From assembly GCA_040394735.1 (NCBI GenBank), contig JBEBRR010000013.1:3452-67451 (forward strand): 64,000 bases of DNA. Reading direction: 5' to 3'. Below are positions 27,625 to 36,311 of this stretch, one piece after another. This DNA is from Leadbetterella byssophila_A. GTDB taxonomy: Bacteria; Bacteroidota; Bacteroidia; Cytophagales; Spirosomataceae. How positions within the stretch are numbered: the stretch's first letter is position 1; each line of letters starts with the position of its first letter. Below the pieces are notes generated by a model. It was given only the letters and a program-made list of their open reading frames with translations. It ran no database searches and had not been told where the DNA came from. Position numbers and translations under genes: made by a program.

Positions 27625-28743
27625 ATGAAGAAAATAACAAAACAGGTATTTACAGGAATTATCGGCGGCTTTTTCTGCTTTTCAGCTATGGCGCAAGCCC
27701 GTCAACCGTTCAGCTCTGATTCAGTGCTGAAAGCAATGCACAAGGTGGCTCAATGGCAGATGAAGGAATGGAAAGAGGGTAGGATCATCAAGCTTCCGAA
27801 AACGGAATGGGAAAACGGGGCCATGTATACCGGCTTTGTGGCACTGAAACAGATTGATAAGCGCCCTGAGTATGATAAGTTTCTGTACGATACCGGCGAA
27901 GAGCTCCACTGGAACACCGGAAAGGTCAGGCTGTTTGCAGATGACTACGTGATTGCCCAGATGTACACCGCCATGTATATGGAGCACCGGGAACCCAAAA
28001 TGATTGCCCGGTGGCAGGCGCTGGCTGACACCATCGTGAACCGCCGGTTTGACGAACCCCTGCTGGTAGTTCCCCAGATCAATCACCGGGAATGGGCATG
28101 GTGTGATGCCCTCTTTATGGGCCCTCCGGGAATGGCCATGCTGTCAAAAGCAACCGGTGACCCTAAATACCTTCTCAAAGCCGATTCCCTCTGGTGGAAA
28201 ACTTCCGGCTATCTCTATGACCGGGAAGAAAGCCTTTACTACCGCGACAGCCGCTTCTTTGAAAGAAGAGAGGCCAACGGGAAAAAAGTTTTCTGGTCGC
28301 GGGGGAACGGCTGGGTGCTGGCCGGTCTGGCCCGGATGATGGAATACATGCCCCAAAATTTCAGAAACAGGGAAAAGTATCAAAAGCAGTTTAAGGAAAT
28401 GGCTGAAAAAATAGCCTCCATACAGCAGCCCGATGGGAGCTGGCATGCCTCGCTGTATGATCCGGTAACATTTAACCTGAAGGAGTCAAGCGGTACGGCT
28501 TTTTTCTGCTATGGAATAGCCTGGGGTATAAATAACGGCCTGTTATCCGAAAAAAAATACCGGCCGGTAGTGGATAAGGCCTGGGAGGCCCTCCTTTCTT
28601 CCGTTCATCCCGACGGGAAGCTGGGATATGTTCAACCTATCGGTGATAAGCCGGTAAAAGCGGGGTATGAAAGTACGGACGTGTATGGTGTGGGAGCTTT
28701 TCTCCTTGCCGGATCGGAATTGTATAAACTTTATAATAAATGA
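27625..28743 (+). CDS. GH105 unsaturated uronyl hydrolase
   Basis: 372 residues from the ATG at 27625, which starts a clean signal peptide (MKKITKQVFTGIIGGFFCFS); an upstream ATG at 27604 would add seven residues. The (alpha/alpha)6 barrel shows WAWCDALFMGPPGMAM with the catalytic-type Asp161, FWSRGNGWVLAGLARMM, and QQPDGSWHASLYDP, all typical of the YteR/GH105 family. These enzymes hydrate and remove the 4,5-unsaturated uronic acid left by lyases, often when linked to rhamnose. Placed directly after two PL8 lyases, it is the expected next step in depolymerisation. A GH88 assignment is possible but less like this sequence. Confidence 0.9.
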   Translation: MKKITKQVFTGIIGGFFCFSAMAQARQPFSSDSVLKAMHKVAQWQMKEWKEGRIIKLPKTEWENGAMYTGFVALKQIDKRPEYDKFLYDTGEELHWNTGKVRLFADDYVIAQMYTAMYMEHREPKMIARWQALADTIVNRRFDEPLLVVPQINHREWAWCDALFMGPPGMAMLSKATGDPKYLLKADSLWWKTSGYLYDREESLYYRDSRFFERREANGKKVFWSRGNGWVLAGLARMMEYMPQNFRNREKYQKQFKEMAEKIASIQQPDGSWHASLYDPVTFNLKESSGTAFFCYGIAWGINNGLLSEKKYRPVVDKAWEALLSSVHPDGKLGYVQPIGDKPVKAGYESTDVYGVGAFLLAGSELYKLYNK

Positions 28744-28775
28744 TTCACTGAACCGGTCGAACATATCCCATCAGA

Positions 28776-30539
28776 ATGCACCTATTTAACCGCATCATTG
28801 TACAAGGCTGTCTGCTCAGTTTTGTTTTTCTGTCGTCATCAGCCCAACAGCTGATAACGATGGACATGGTTCATCATAACCCCGGAGAACCCCAAACCGG
28901 TTCCCGGTTTCTGGAACCCTCCTTTCTTAAGACCGCCGGGTATGATGCCAAGGTATTCTTCCTTTTTGAGGCCGCCCAGTTCGGTATTGACTGGCAGACC
29001 TTTGATCAGAACATTTTTCCTGAAAATACGGAACAACGAAAATGGGTAGAGGATAAAAATGCGGTCTTGCAGCAGAAGTACTCCGCTGCCAAAAATGCCG
29101 GCCTGAATGTATACTGCATGCTCGACATGCTGGTTTTTCCTGCAGAACTGATCGCCAGGTATAAAACAGAGTTGTGTAACAGCAACGGCCGGATTGATAT
29201 CAGCAAACCTTTTACCCAAGAATGCATCCGCTCCCTGATCCGGCAGATCTTTGACCGGTATGAACAAATGGACGGGCTCATCATCAGAACCGGCGAAACC
29301 TACCTTCATGATGCACCCTACCACCAGGGCGGAAGCCCCCTGGTGAACGGATACAGCGACCACGTAACCCTGGTGAATATTCTCCGGGAAGAAGTGTGTG
29401 AGAAAAGAAATAAGCAGCTTTTTTACCGGACCTGGGATTTCGGCCGGTTTCACTCCCTGCCCAGGTATTACCTGGAAGTGACTAACCAAGTTCAGCCTCA
29501 TGAAAAGCTGTATTTTTCCATAAAGCACACGATAGTAGATTTTTGGCGTTCGGCCATTACCCTGCCCCATCCCGGTTATGATCAATTTGACGTCTATTGG
29601 ATCGATGAAGCCAGCCGGTACGGGGTTCCTTTCAATCCCTGCATCGGCATAGGCCGGCACAAACAGATTGTAGAAGTGCAGGCCCAGCGGGAATACGAAG
29701 GAAAGGCCGCCCATGCCAATTATATAGGCAAAGGGGTGATCGATGGCTTCGAAGAGCTAAAGGCTTCCGGCGGCACGCTTCCCTATTCACTTAACCAGAT
29801 AAAAGATAACCCCCTGTTCAAAGGCATCTGGACCTGGTCGAGAGGCGGAGGATGGCGCGGCCCCTACATCAAAAACGAATTCTGGGCCGAGCTGAATGCC
29901 CGTGTTGTAACCTGGTGGGCAAAGCATCCGGATAAAACAGAAGAACAGCTTTTTACAGAATTTGCAAGAGAAAAAGGTCTGGCGGAAAGAGACATACCCC
30001 GGTTTCGTGAATTATGCCTGCTGTCAGCAGACGGCGTGATGAAAGGAGAATACAGCATGATGGGGGGTGTTCATGTGAACTGGACGCGTGACAATACCCT
30101 ATCCGGGCTGCATTTCCTGCAACCCTACTTTGACAAAATCATTGCAGAGAACAAAATCAAAGCTTATCTGGATGAAAAAGCCGAAGCAGTGGCCATATGG
30201 AAGAAAATAGAGAATATTGCAAAAGAGCTCCGCTTTGAAGATGAAGAAACTCAGAAGTTTGTTTATATATCTTCTGTGTATGGAAGGTTGAAATTCCAGT
30301 TGTTCGAAGCGGCATGGAAGGTCATGCTGAATGCCTATGCCGGAGAAAAAAAGGGCAGGGTTGATCTTGCAGGGTTGAAAAAAAACATGAAATATTACGA
30401 CGAGACCCTGCTTCAATGGCAACAGTTTGTCAATGATCACCCCGAAAGCCCTTCCGTTTACCTTACCTCTTATATAGAAGACGGGCAGGATGTCGGCATA
30501 GAAAAAACGATGGCCCGTTACAGGCAGATGTTAAGATAG
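28776..30539 (+). CDS. Secreted protein of unknown family, possible TIM-barrel glycosidase
   Basis: 587 residues with a signal peptide (LLSFVFLSSSAQQ). I do not recognise the family. The order of segments resembles a (beta/alpha)8 barrel: VFFLFEAAQFGIDW near 60, AGLNVYCMLDMLVFP near 110, GLIIRTGETYLHD near 170 with an acidic residue in a strand-end position, QLFYRTWDFGR near 215, FDVYWIDEASR near 270, and GIWTWSRGGGWRGPY near 350. The C-terminal 200 residues look helical. Conserved-looking Glu and Asp residues at strand ends fit a retaining glycosidase, but this is inference. It lies between GH105 (32 bp away) and GH78 (40 bp away), so it probably acts on the same oligosaccharide, and its reaction is not covered by its neighbours. 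Confidence 0.75.
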   Translation: MHLFNRIIVQGCLLSFVFLSSSAQQLITMDMVHHNPGEPQTGSRFLEPSFLKTAGYDAKVFFLFEAAQFGIDWQTFDQNIFPENTEQRKWVEDKNAVLQQKYSAAKNAGLNVYCMLDMLVFPAELIARYKTELCNSNGRIDISKPFTQECIRSLIRQIFDRYEQMDGLIIRTGETYLHDAPYHQGGSPLVNGYSDHVTLVNILREEVCEKRNKQLFYRTWDFGRFHSLPRYYLEVTNQVQPHEKLYFSIKHTIVDFWRSAITLPHPGYDQFDVYWIDEASRYGVPFNPCIGIGRHKQIVEVQAQREYEGKAAHANYIGKGVIDGFEELKASGGTLPYSLNQIKDNPLFKGIWTWSRGGGWRGPYIKNEFWAELNARVVTWWAKHPDKTEEQLFTEFAREKGLAERDIPRFRELCLLSADGVMKGEYSMMGGVHVNWTRDNTLSGLHFLQPYFDKIIAENKIKAYLDEKAEAVAIWKKIENIAKELRFEDEETQKFVYISSVYGRLKFQLFEAAWKVMLNAYAGEKKGRVDLAGLKKNMKYYDETLLQWQQFVNDHPESPSVYLTSYIEDGQDVGIEKTMARYRQMLR

Positions 30540-30579
30540 CACCTGTCAACACTCTTTATTATTAAATTGATCAAATACT

Positions 30580-32991
30580 ATGTCTCTTTTTAATTTTTTG
30601 AGCAAAAATTTTCATTCCGTAAAACCCCTCAGCATGCTGGTGCTGTTATTACCGGTACTTCTGTACGGTCCGGTTTCCAGGGCGCAGGTGAGGAAACCGG
30701 ACGCCATCGTATATCCCAGGGTTTCACTGGATGCCGAATGGATTGCCTGCCCCGATGCCAATCTGAAAAATTACGGCGTCTACCACCTCAGAAAAACATT
30801 TGAACTGGCGGAAAAGCCCGGCCAGTTCATTGTGCATCTTACAGGCGACCAACGCTACCGTCTCTATGTGAACGGTGTTCCGGTAGTGCTGGGCTCAGCA
30901 CGGGGCGACCTGAGAAACTGGTACTATGAAACCCTTGATATTGCGCCCCACTTACAAGCGGGGAAGAACGTACTGGCCGTGCTGTTATGGAACATGGGAA
31001 GTGGTGCCCCTGCTGCACAGGTTTCTTATCAGACCGGATTTATATTGCAGGGAAACAGCGGGAAGGAAAAGCTGGTTAATACCGATAAAACCTGGAAGGT
31101 AATCAGAAATGAGGCTTATTTCCCCGAACCCTTTCCGGCATCCAGGCTGGCCTCCTATATTGTGGGAAGCTGTGACAGCGTAGTGTTTAAAAAACATCCC
31201 TTCGGGTGGGAGGAGCGGGCCTATAATGATGGGCACTGGCTTACTCCGGTGTTGGAGCCCAAACCCCGGTATTTCAATGTAAGGCGCAATCTTATTCCCA
31301 GAACCATACCGCTGATGGAAGAAAAGCCGGAACCGGTAGAGGGTATCGTGCGTGTTTTGAACCTGGATACTGAAAAGACAGTAAAAACCTTCCAGGCAAA
31401 CGGTTCAATTACCGTTCCGGCCCATACCAAAGCTACCGTGCTGTTTGATATCAAAACCCTTACTACCGCCTACCCCGAAATTACCTTCAGCAAGGGGGAA
31501 AATGCGAAGGTACAGATCACCTATGCGGAATCGCTGTTCGACAAAAATAACCTCAAGGGAAACCGTAACCAGGTAGAAGGAAAACACATTAAAGGCTATT
31601 ACGATGTATTCCTTGCCGACGGCGGAGAAAATCGCTTGTTCAGACCGTTATGGATGCGAACTTTCCGTTACATTCAGTTTGATATTGAAACGCAGGACAC
31701 GCCCCTCACTTTGAATAAGCTGCAATCTGTATTTACAGCGTATCCATTTGAAGAAAACGGTCGTTTCAGCTCCAATGATGCTGCGCTTGACGACATCTGG
31801 AATACAGGATGGCGCACCGCCCGCCTCTGTGCCAACGAAACCTATATGGACTGCCCCTACTATGAGCAGCTCCAGTATGTGGGCGATACCCGCATACAGG
31901 CGCTTATTTCCCTGTACGTGTCGGGGGATGACCGCCTGGTACGCAATGCAATAGAGCAGTTCCACCAGTCGAGGATACCCGACGGCCTCACCCGGGATGC
32001 TTATCCCGCAGGAGCAGGGAAGTTTATTCCTCCTTTTTCGCTTTTCTGGATTTCCATGGTTTATGATTACGCCTGGTACAGGGATGATAAAGCATTTGTA
32101 GACCGGTATATTATCCCCATGGAGTCTATCCTGAAATGGTTTGAATACCGGCTGGATCCCCAGTCAGGGCTGTTGGGGAAAACCGACTACTGGAATTTTG
32201 TGGACTGGACGTTTTCTCCCAGCGGTATTCCCTCCGGTGGTATTGACGGCAATTCTTCCATTCTTTCCCTGCATTATGCCTACACACTGGACCAGGCGGC
32301 AGACCTTTTTACCCAGGCGGGACAATCACAAAAAGCGGATTACTATACCGCTCTTTCCCGGAAGATAAAAGATGCGGTCTTTAAAAGCTGCTACGATACT
32401 GACAGGAAATTACTGGCCGATTCGCCCGATAAAAAAGTATTCAGCCAGCATGCGAATATTTGGGGCATTCTCAGCGATTGCATTCCTCCGGCAGAACAGA
32501 AAGAAGTAATGACACGGATAATGAATGATAACAGCCTTATATCCAGCACTCTGTATTTCAGATTTTACTATACGGCTGCATTGAAAAAGGCGGGAATGGG
32601 GAATTTATACCTTTCTACATTAGGGCCCTGGAAAGAGATGCTGTCGTTAGGTCTGAGCACCTTCCCCGAAACTCTGTCGCCGACGGTCCGGTCGGATTGC
32701 CATGCCTGGAGCGCCAGCCCCTGCTATGATTTTTTAGCCACGGTATGTGGAATCGAACCCGGCTCCCCGGGTTTTGCAACCGTACGTATTGCGCCTAACC
32801 TGGGCGACCTGAAAGAGGCCTCCGGTGAAGTACCCCATCCGTTGGGACCTATCAAAGTGAGCTATCGGAAGACGCCTGACGGTTCTTACCTGGCCGGCAT
32901 AGAGCTGCCTGCCGGTATGAAAGGAAACTTTTTTGCCAATGGCAAGAAAACAATCCTGACAGGCGGAAAACAACAAATCACCTTCCGTTAA
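30580..32991 (+). CDS. GH78 alpha-L-rhamnosidase, exported, multi-domain
   Basis: 803 residues. An N-terminal export signal (LSMLVLLLPVLLYGPVSRAQ) leads into beta-sandwich modules (about 45-200 with the YRLYVNGVPV carbohydrate-binding-type motif, then about 255-400). An (alpha/alpha)6 catalytic barrel follows, with DCPYYEQLQYVGD carrying Asp424, Glu429 and Asp436 at the +5 and +12 spacing of Bacillus RhaB Asp567/Glu572/Asp579. A candidate general base lies in STFPETLSP, and a C-terminal sandwich ends the protein. The enzyme should remove terminal alpha-L-rhamnose from oligosaccharides made by the PL8 lyases. It is followed after about 25 bp by a repeat patch and then the esterase. Confidence 0.9.
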   Translation: MSLFNFLSKNFHSVKPLSMLVLLLPVLLYGPVSRAQVRKPDAIVYPRVSLDAEWIACPDANLKNYGVYHLRKTFELAEKPGQFIVHLTGDQRYRLYVNGVPVVLGSARGDLRNWYYETLDIAPHLQAGKNVLAVLLWNMGSGAPAAQVSYQTGFILQGNSGKEKLVNTDKTWKVIRNEAYFPEPFPASRLASYIVGSCDSVVFKKHPFGWEERAYNDGHWLTPVLEPKPRYFNVRRNLIPRTIPLMEEKPEPVEGIVRVLNLDTEKTVKTFQANGSITVPAHTKATVLFDIKTLTTAYPEITFSKGENAKVQITYAESLFDKNNLKGNRNQVEGKHIKGYYDVFLADGGENRLFRPLWMRTFRYIQFDIETQDTPLTLNKLQSVFTAYPFEENGRFSSNDAALDDIWNTGWRTARLCANETYMDCPYYEQLQYVGDTRIQALISLYVSGDDRLVRNAIEQFHQSRIPDGLTRDAYPAGAGKFIPPFSLFWISMVYDYAWYRDDKAFVDRYIIPMESILKWFEYRLDPQSGLLGKTDYWNFVDWTFSPSGIPSGGIDGNSSILSLHYAYTLDQAADLFTQAGQSQKADYYTALSRKIKDAVFKSCYDTDRKLLADSPDKKVFSQHANIWGILSDCIPPAEQKEVMTRIMNDNSLISSTLYFRFYYTAALKKAGMGNLYLSTLGPWKEMLSLGLSTFPETLSPTVRSDCHAWSASPCYDFLATVCGIEPGSPGFATVRIAPNLGDLKEASGEVPHPLGPIKVSYRKTPDGSYLAGIELPAGMKGNFFANGKKTILTGGKQQITFR

Positions 32992-33017
32992 AGATGATAC
33001 CCGTCGCGGTAAATAAT

Positions 33018-33056
33018 ACCCGGACTCACCACCCGGAACTCATTACTCGGAACTAT
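33018..33056 (+). repeat. Three tandem 13-14 bp words of the CCCGGAACTCACTA family
   Basis: Units begin at 33019 (CCCGGACTCAC), 33032 (CCCGGAACTCAT) and 33046 (CTCGGAACTATT), so the period is 13-14 bp. The patch fills much of the 75-bp gap between the GH78 and esterase genes. Related words occur at 38398, 50638 and 54482. Confidence 0.6.
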
Positions 33057-33066
33057 TTTTATACCT

Positions 33067-33942
33067 ATGAAAAAACTATCTTATTTAGCCGCGATCCTGC
33101 TGTACATAACGGCGCCTGAGTTAAAAGCCCAGGAAGTAATATCCCTCTACCCGAACGGGCAGATACCTTTTGCAAAAGATAATACGGAAGTACCTCAGCT
33201 GACGGTGTTTAAGCCGGAGCAAAACCTGTCAAACGGGACCGCCGTGATTGTTTGCTCCGGCGGGTCCTACGGCGGGCGGGCTAATCGTGCGGAGGGCGGA
33301 CCCGCCTGTAAAAAATTGTCGGAAGCAGGTATCACAGCCTTTCTCCTCGACTACCGCCTGCCGAAAGCGGAAACCATGGAGCGCAAGGAGATTGTGCCCC
33401 TGACCGATGCCCAGCGGGCCATTCAGTACGTGAGAGAAAATGCATCGAAGTATGGCATTGATCCTTCCCGCTTAGGCATTATGGGCTTTTCTGCCGGGGG
33501 GCATCTGGTCTCCACCGTTGGAACCCACTTTACAAAATCAGAGCTCAATAACCCTGAAGGTATATCTTTACGCCCCGACTTTATGGTGCTGGTCTACCCC
33601 GTGATCAGCTTTGCGGATTCCCTGACACATAGCCGCTCGAGAATGAACCTGGTGGGGCCCGATATTACTCCTGAAAAAATAAGGGCGTATTCCAATGAGC
33701 TGAATGTAACAGAGCAAACACCGCCCACTTACCTGACCTCCGGACTGGATGATAAAACAGTGGATGTAAAAAACAGCCTCTATTTTGCCGCTGCACTGAG
33801 ACAGCATCGCGTTCCTGTGGAGTTGTTTCTTTATGAAAAGGGGCGCCATGGCTATGGCGTATACAATAAGGAAGCACAGGTGCAGTGGATAGATGACTGT
33901 ATCGAATGGATAAAAAGAGAACGCTATAAGACAGAAAAATGA
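33067..33942 (+). CDS. Exported alpha/beta hydrolase, acetyl-esterase type
   Basis: 291 residues with a short signal peptide (MKKLSYLAAILLYITAPELKAQ). The alpha/beta-hydrolase core shows the oxyanion region VIVCSGGSYGG, the nucleophile elbow GFSAGG (Ser142), a candidate acid in TSGLDDKTV (Asp228/229), and the catalytic His261 in GRHGYGV. This matches the BD-FAE/acetyl-xylan-esterase-like group often found in PULs. It probably removes acetyl or other acyl groups from the polysaccharide fragments so that glycosidases can proceed. The next gene starts 39 bp later. Natural substrate is inferred from context only. Confidence 0.88.
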   Translation: MKKLSYLAAILLYITAPELKAQEVISLYPNGQIPFAKDNTEVPQLTVFKPEQNLSNGTAVIVCSGGSYGGRANRAEGGPACKKLSEAGITAFLLDYRLPKAETMERKEIVPLTDAQRAIQYVRENASKYGIDPSRLGIMGFSAGGHLVSTVGTHFTKSELNNPEGISLRPDFMVLVYPVISFADSLTHSRSRMNLVGPDITPEKIRAYSNELNVTEQTPPTYLTSGLDDKTVDVKNSLYFAAALRQHRVPVELFLYEKGRHGYGVYNKEAQVQWIDDCIEWIKRERYKTEK

Positions 33943-33981
33943 GGCTTCTTGCTTGCAAAAGGCCGGAAAACAAGCATTTAT

Positions 33982-36261
33982 ATGATAAAACCGAAAATCC
34001 TGCCCAAAATAATGACCCTCCTGCTGCTCTTTCATGGAGGCCTGAGCATGGCCCAAAGCGCCGCCGTTCAGAAAGAGCAACTGCTGAATCCGCCGACAGG
34101 CCTGATGTGCGACCTGGTGTCAGCAGGTGATCTTCATTCGGTGAATGGTTATCCGACCAACCTTTACCCTCCGCAGCTTTCGGATGAAGAAGTCCAGTCT
34201 CTCCTGATTTTTAACAAGACTCCTGCCTTCAGCTGGGAGCTGGAAGCCCGCAGCAACCTGAGGCAGGCCGCTTACCAGCTTTTGGTGTCCGACAATCTCC
34301 AACAGCTCGGTCAGAATATCGGCAATGTCTGGGATTCCGGAAAAGTGAACAGCTCCGGCTCTGCCGGCATTCCGTTCGGAGGCGCCGCACTGAAGCCCGG
34401 CACTTATTATTATTGGAAGCTCCGGATCTGGGACAACCACCAGCGGGAAAGCCCTTATTCCGCTGTTGCATCATTTTTAACCGGCGGGCAACTGGCGGAT
34501 CATCAGAATCCGGCTTACCCTCTCCGGATCACCGAACAGAACCCGCTCTCTTTGCGAACGGAAAACAATATTCATAAGGCTGATTTCGGGAAAGCCGCTT
34601 TCGGGCAGCTTAAACTTGATCTCTCTTCAGAAACCGGGGGGGATACCGTCATCGTACGTTTAGGCGAAATTCTGGACCTGAATGGAAATATCGACCGGAA
34701 ACCGCCGGGAAAGATACGTTATGACCAATATTTCCTGGTATTACGAAAAGGGGAACATACCTACAAACTTACTATCCGGAAGGATGCGTATAACACCCGG
34801 CCTGTAGCCATTAAAATGCCTGGTTACATCGGGGAGGTCACTCCCTATCGCTATTGTGAGGTCGAAGGCTACTCCCGGCCGCTGCGTAAAGAAGCGTTAA
34901 CCCGGCTGTTCGTTCATTATCAATTCGACGACGAAGGCTCTGATTTTCACAGCTCTGACTCCACCTTAAATGCGGTATGGGACTTATGTAAATATTCTAT
35001 CAAAGCGACCTCTTTTCTCGGTATCTATGTAGACGGTGACCGCGAACGCATTCCTTATGAAGCCGATGCCTACATTAATCAGCTAAGTCATTATGCAGTA
35101 GACAAGGAATTTTCGATGGCCCGTAATTCATATGAATACCTGATTACCCATCCTACCTGGCCCACCGAATGGATCCTGCAATCCGTTCTGATGGCCTGGA
35201 ACGATTATTTATATACGGGGGACCTCCGTTCCGTAGGCCGTTTTTATAAAGACCTTCAGGCCAAAACACTCGTTTCCCTGGCCGACTCCACCGGTTTGAT
35301 CAGTACATTAACCGGTCAGTTGAATGAACAGGTCTACGCTTCCATCCACCTCAAAAATGAAACGCTGAGAGATATTGTCGACTGGCCGCGCAACACCGAA
35401 GCAGACGGTTTTGTATTTACCCGGTACAATGCCGTAGTGAACGCATTTCATTACAGATCTCTGGTGATCATGGAAATGCTGGCCACAGATCTGGGGAAAG
35501 TTTCCGATGCCCGGATGTACCGGGAAAGAGCCGCCGCGGTCAAAGCTGCCTTTCAAAAAATGTTTTTTGATCCTGAACAAAACATTTATGTCGATGGTGC
35601 AGGAACCCGGCATGCCTCTTTACACGCGAATGCCTTTGCGCTTGCCCTGGGACTGGTAGATCCTGAATACAAAAACAGTGTGATGGCCCATATCCGGTCT
35701 AAGGGAATGGCTTGCAGCGTTTACGGAAGCCAGTTTTTACTGGACGGGATATACGATGCCAACCAAGGCGGGTACGCATTGTCACTGCTCACCTCAAAAA
35801 CAGACCGGAGCTGGTTCAACATGATCCGGGCAGGCAGCACAATAACCCTGGAGGCCTGGGACAATAAATACAAACCCAACCAGGACTGGAATCATGCCTG
35901 GGGTGCGGCTCCGGCCAATATTATTTCGCGCAAGCTGATGGGAATAGAACCCCTGACGCCGGGCTGGTCCACCTTTCGTATAAAGCCTCAGATTTCAACA
36001 CTGAAGCATGCGCGTATTGTTGTTCCAACTATCAAAGGCCCTGTAAAAGCAGATTATCTGCAAACCGAAGATTCTTTCCATATGGAGGTAAGCATCCCGG
36101 GAAATACTTCTGCGCAAATCTGCCTTCCCCTGAAAAATAACAGGAAATATGAAGTTCTGCTTGATGGCGATGCCGTTAATCTCACCCCGGAAAACAGATC
36201 GGTTCTGATAGACCACGTAGGTCCCGGAAAGCATACACTGAAAATTATTTATGGGAAATGA
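33982..36261 (+). CDS. GH78-like alpha-L-rhamnosidase, exported
   Basis: 759 residues from the ATG at 33982; an in-frame TTG at 33949 is rejected because this ATG directly precedes the signal segment IMTLLLLFHGGLSMAQ. Fibronectin-like and sandwich modules (about 40-310) contain ALKPGTYYYWKLRIWD. The helical barrel has YVDGDRERIPYEADAYI (Asp351 onward), where the acid cluster is arranged slightly differently from the +5/+12 pattern of the other GH78 proteins here. EAWDNKYKPNQDWNHAWG is the typical later catalytic segment. It is the last gene of the PUL, before convergent core genes, and likely cleaves a second type of rhamnosyl linkage. Family assignment is good and linkage is unknown. Confidence 0.86.
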   Translation: MIKPKILPKIMTLLLLFHGGLSMAQSAAVQKEQLLNPPTGLMCDLVSAGDLHSVNGYPTNLYPPQLSDEEVQSLLIFNKTPAFSWELEARSNLRQAAYQLLVSDNLQQLGQNIGNVWDSGKVNSSGSAGIPFGGAALKPGTYYYWKLRIWDNHQRESPYSAVASFLTGGQLADHQNPAYPLRITEQNPLSLRTENNIHKADFGKAAFGQLKLDLSSETGGDTVIVRLGEILDLNGNIDRKPPGKIRYDQYFLVLRKGEHTYKLTIRKDAYNTRPVAIKMPGYIGEVTPYRYCEVEGYSRPLRKEALTRLFVHYQFDDEGSDFHSSDSTLNAVWDLCKYSIKATSFLGIYVDGDRERIPYEADAYINQLSHYAVDKEFSMARNSYEYLITHPTWPTEWILQSVLMAWNDYLYTGDLRSVGRFYKDLQAKTLVSLADSTGLISTLTGQLNEQVYASIHLKNETLRDIVDWPRNTEADGFVFTRYNAVVNAFHYRSLVIMEMLATDLGKVSDARMYRERAAAVKAAFQKMFFDPEQNIYVDGAGTRHASLHANAFALALGLVDPEYKNSVMAHIRSKGMACSVYGSQFLLDGIYDANQGGYALSLLTSKTDRSWFNMIRAGSTITLEAWDNKYKPNQDWNHAWGAAPANIISRKLMGIEPLTPGWSTFRIKPQISTLKHARIVVPTIKGPVKADYLQTEDSFHMEVSIPGNTSAQICLPLKNNRKYEVLLDGDAVNLTPENRSVLIDHVGPGKHTLKIIYGK

Positions 36262-36311
36262 TAATTGCCTGTTCAGGAAAATATTGAAATTTTCAGAATT
36301 ACTTTTCAGGA

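Noticed and set aside
33018..33056. Tandem short repeats as a CRISPR array
   Set aside because: Units are 13-14 bp, directly adjacent, degenerate and without spacers or cas genes.
17801..36261. Xanthan as the PUL substrate
   Set aside because: PL8 and an uronyl hydrolase fit, but no alpha-mannosidase or GH9-type endoglucanase is present and the GH78 enzymes would have no role.
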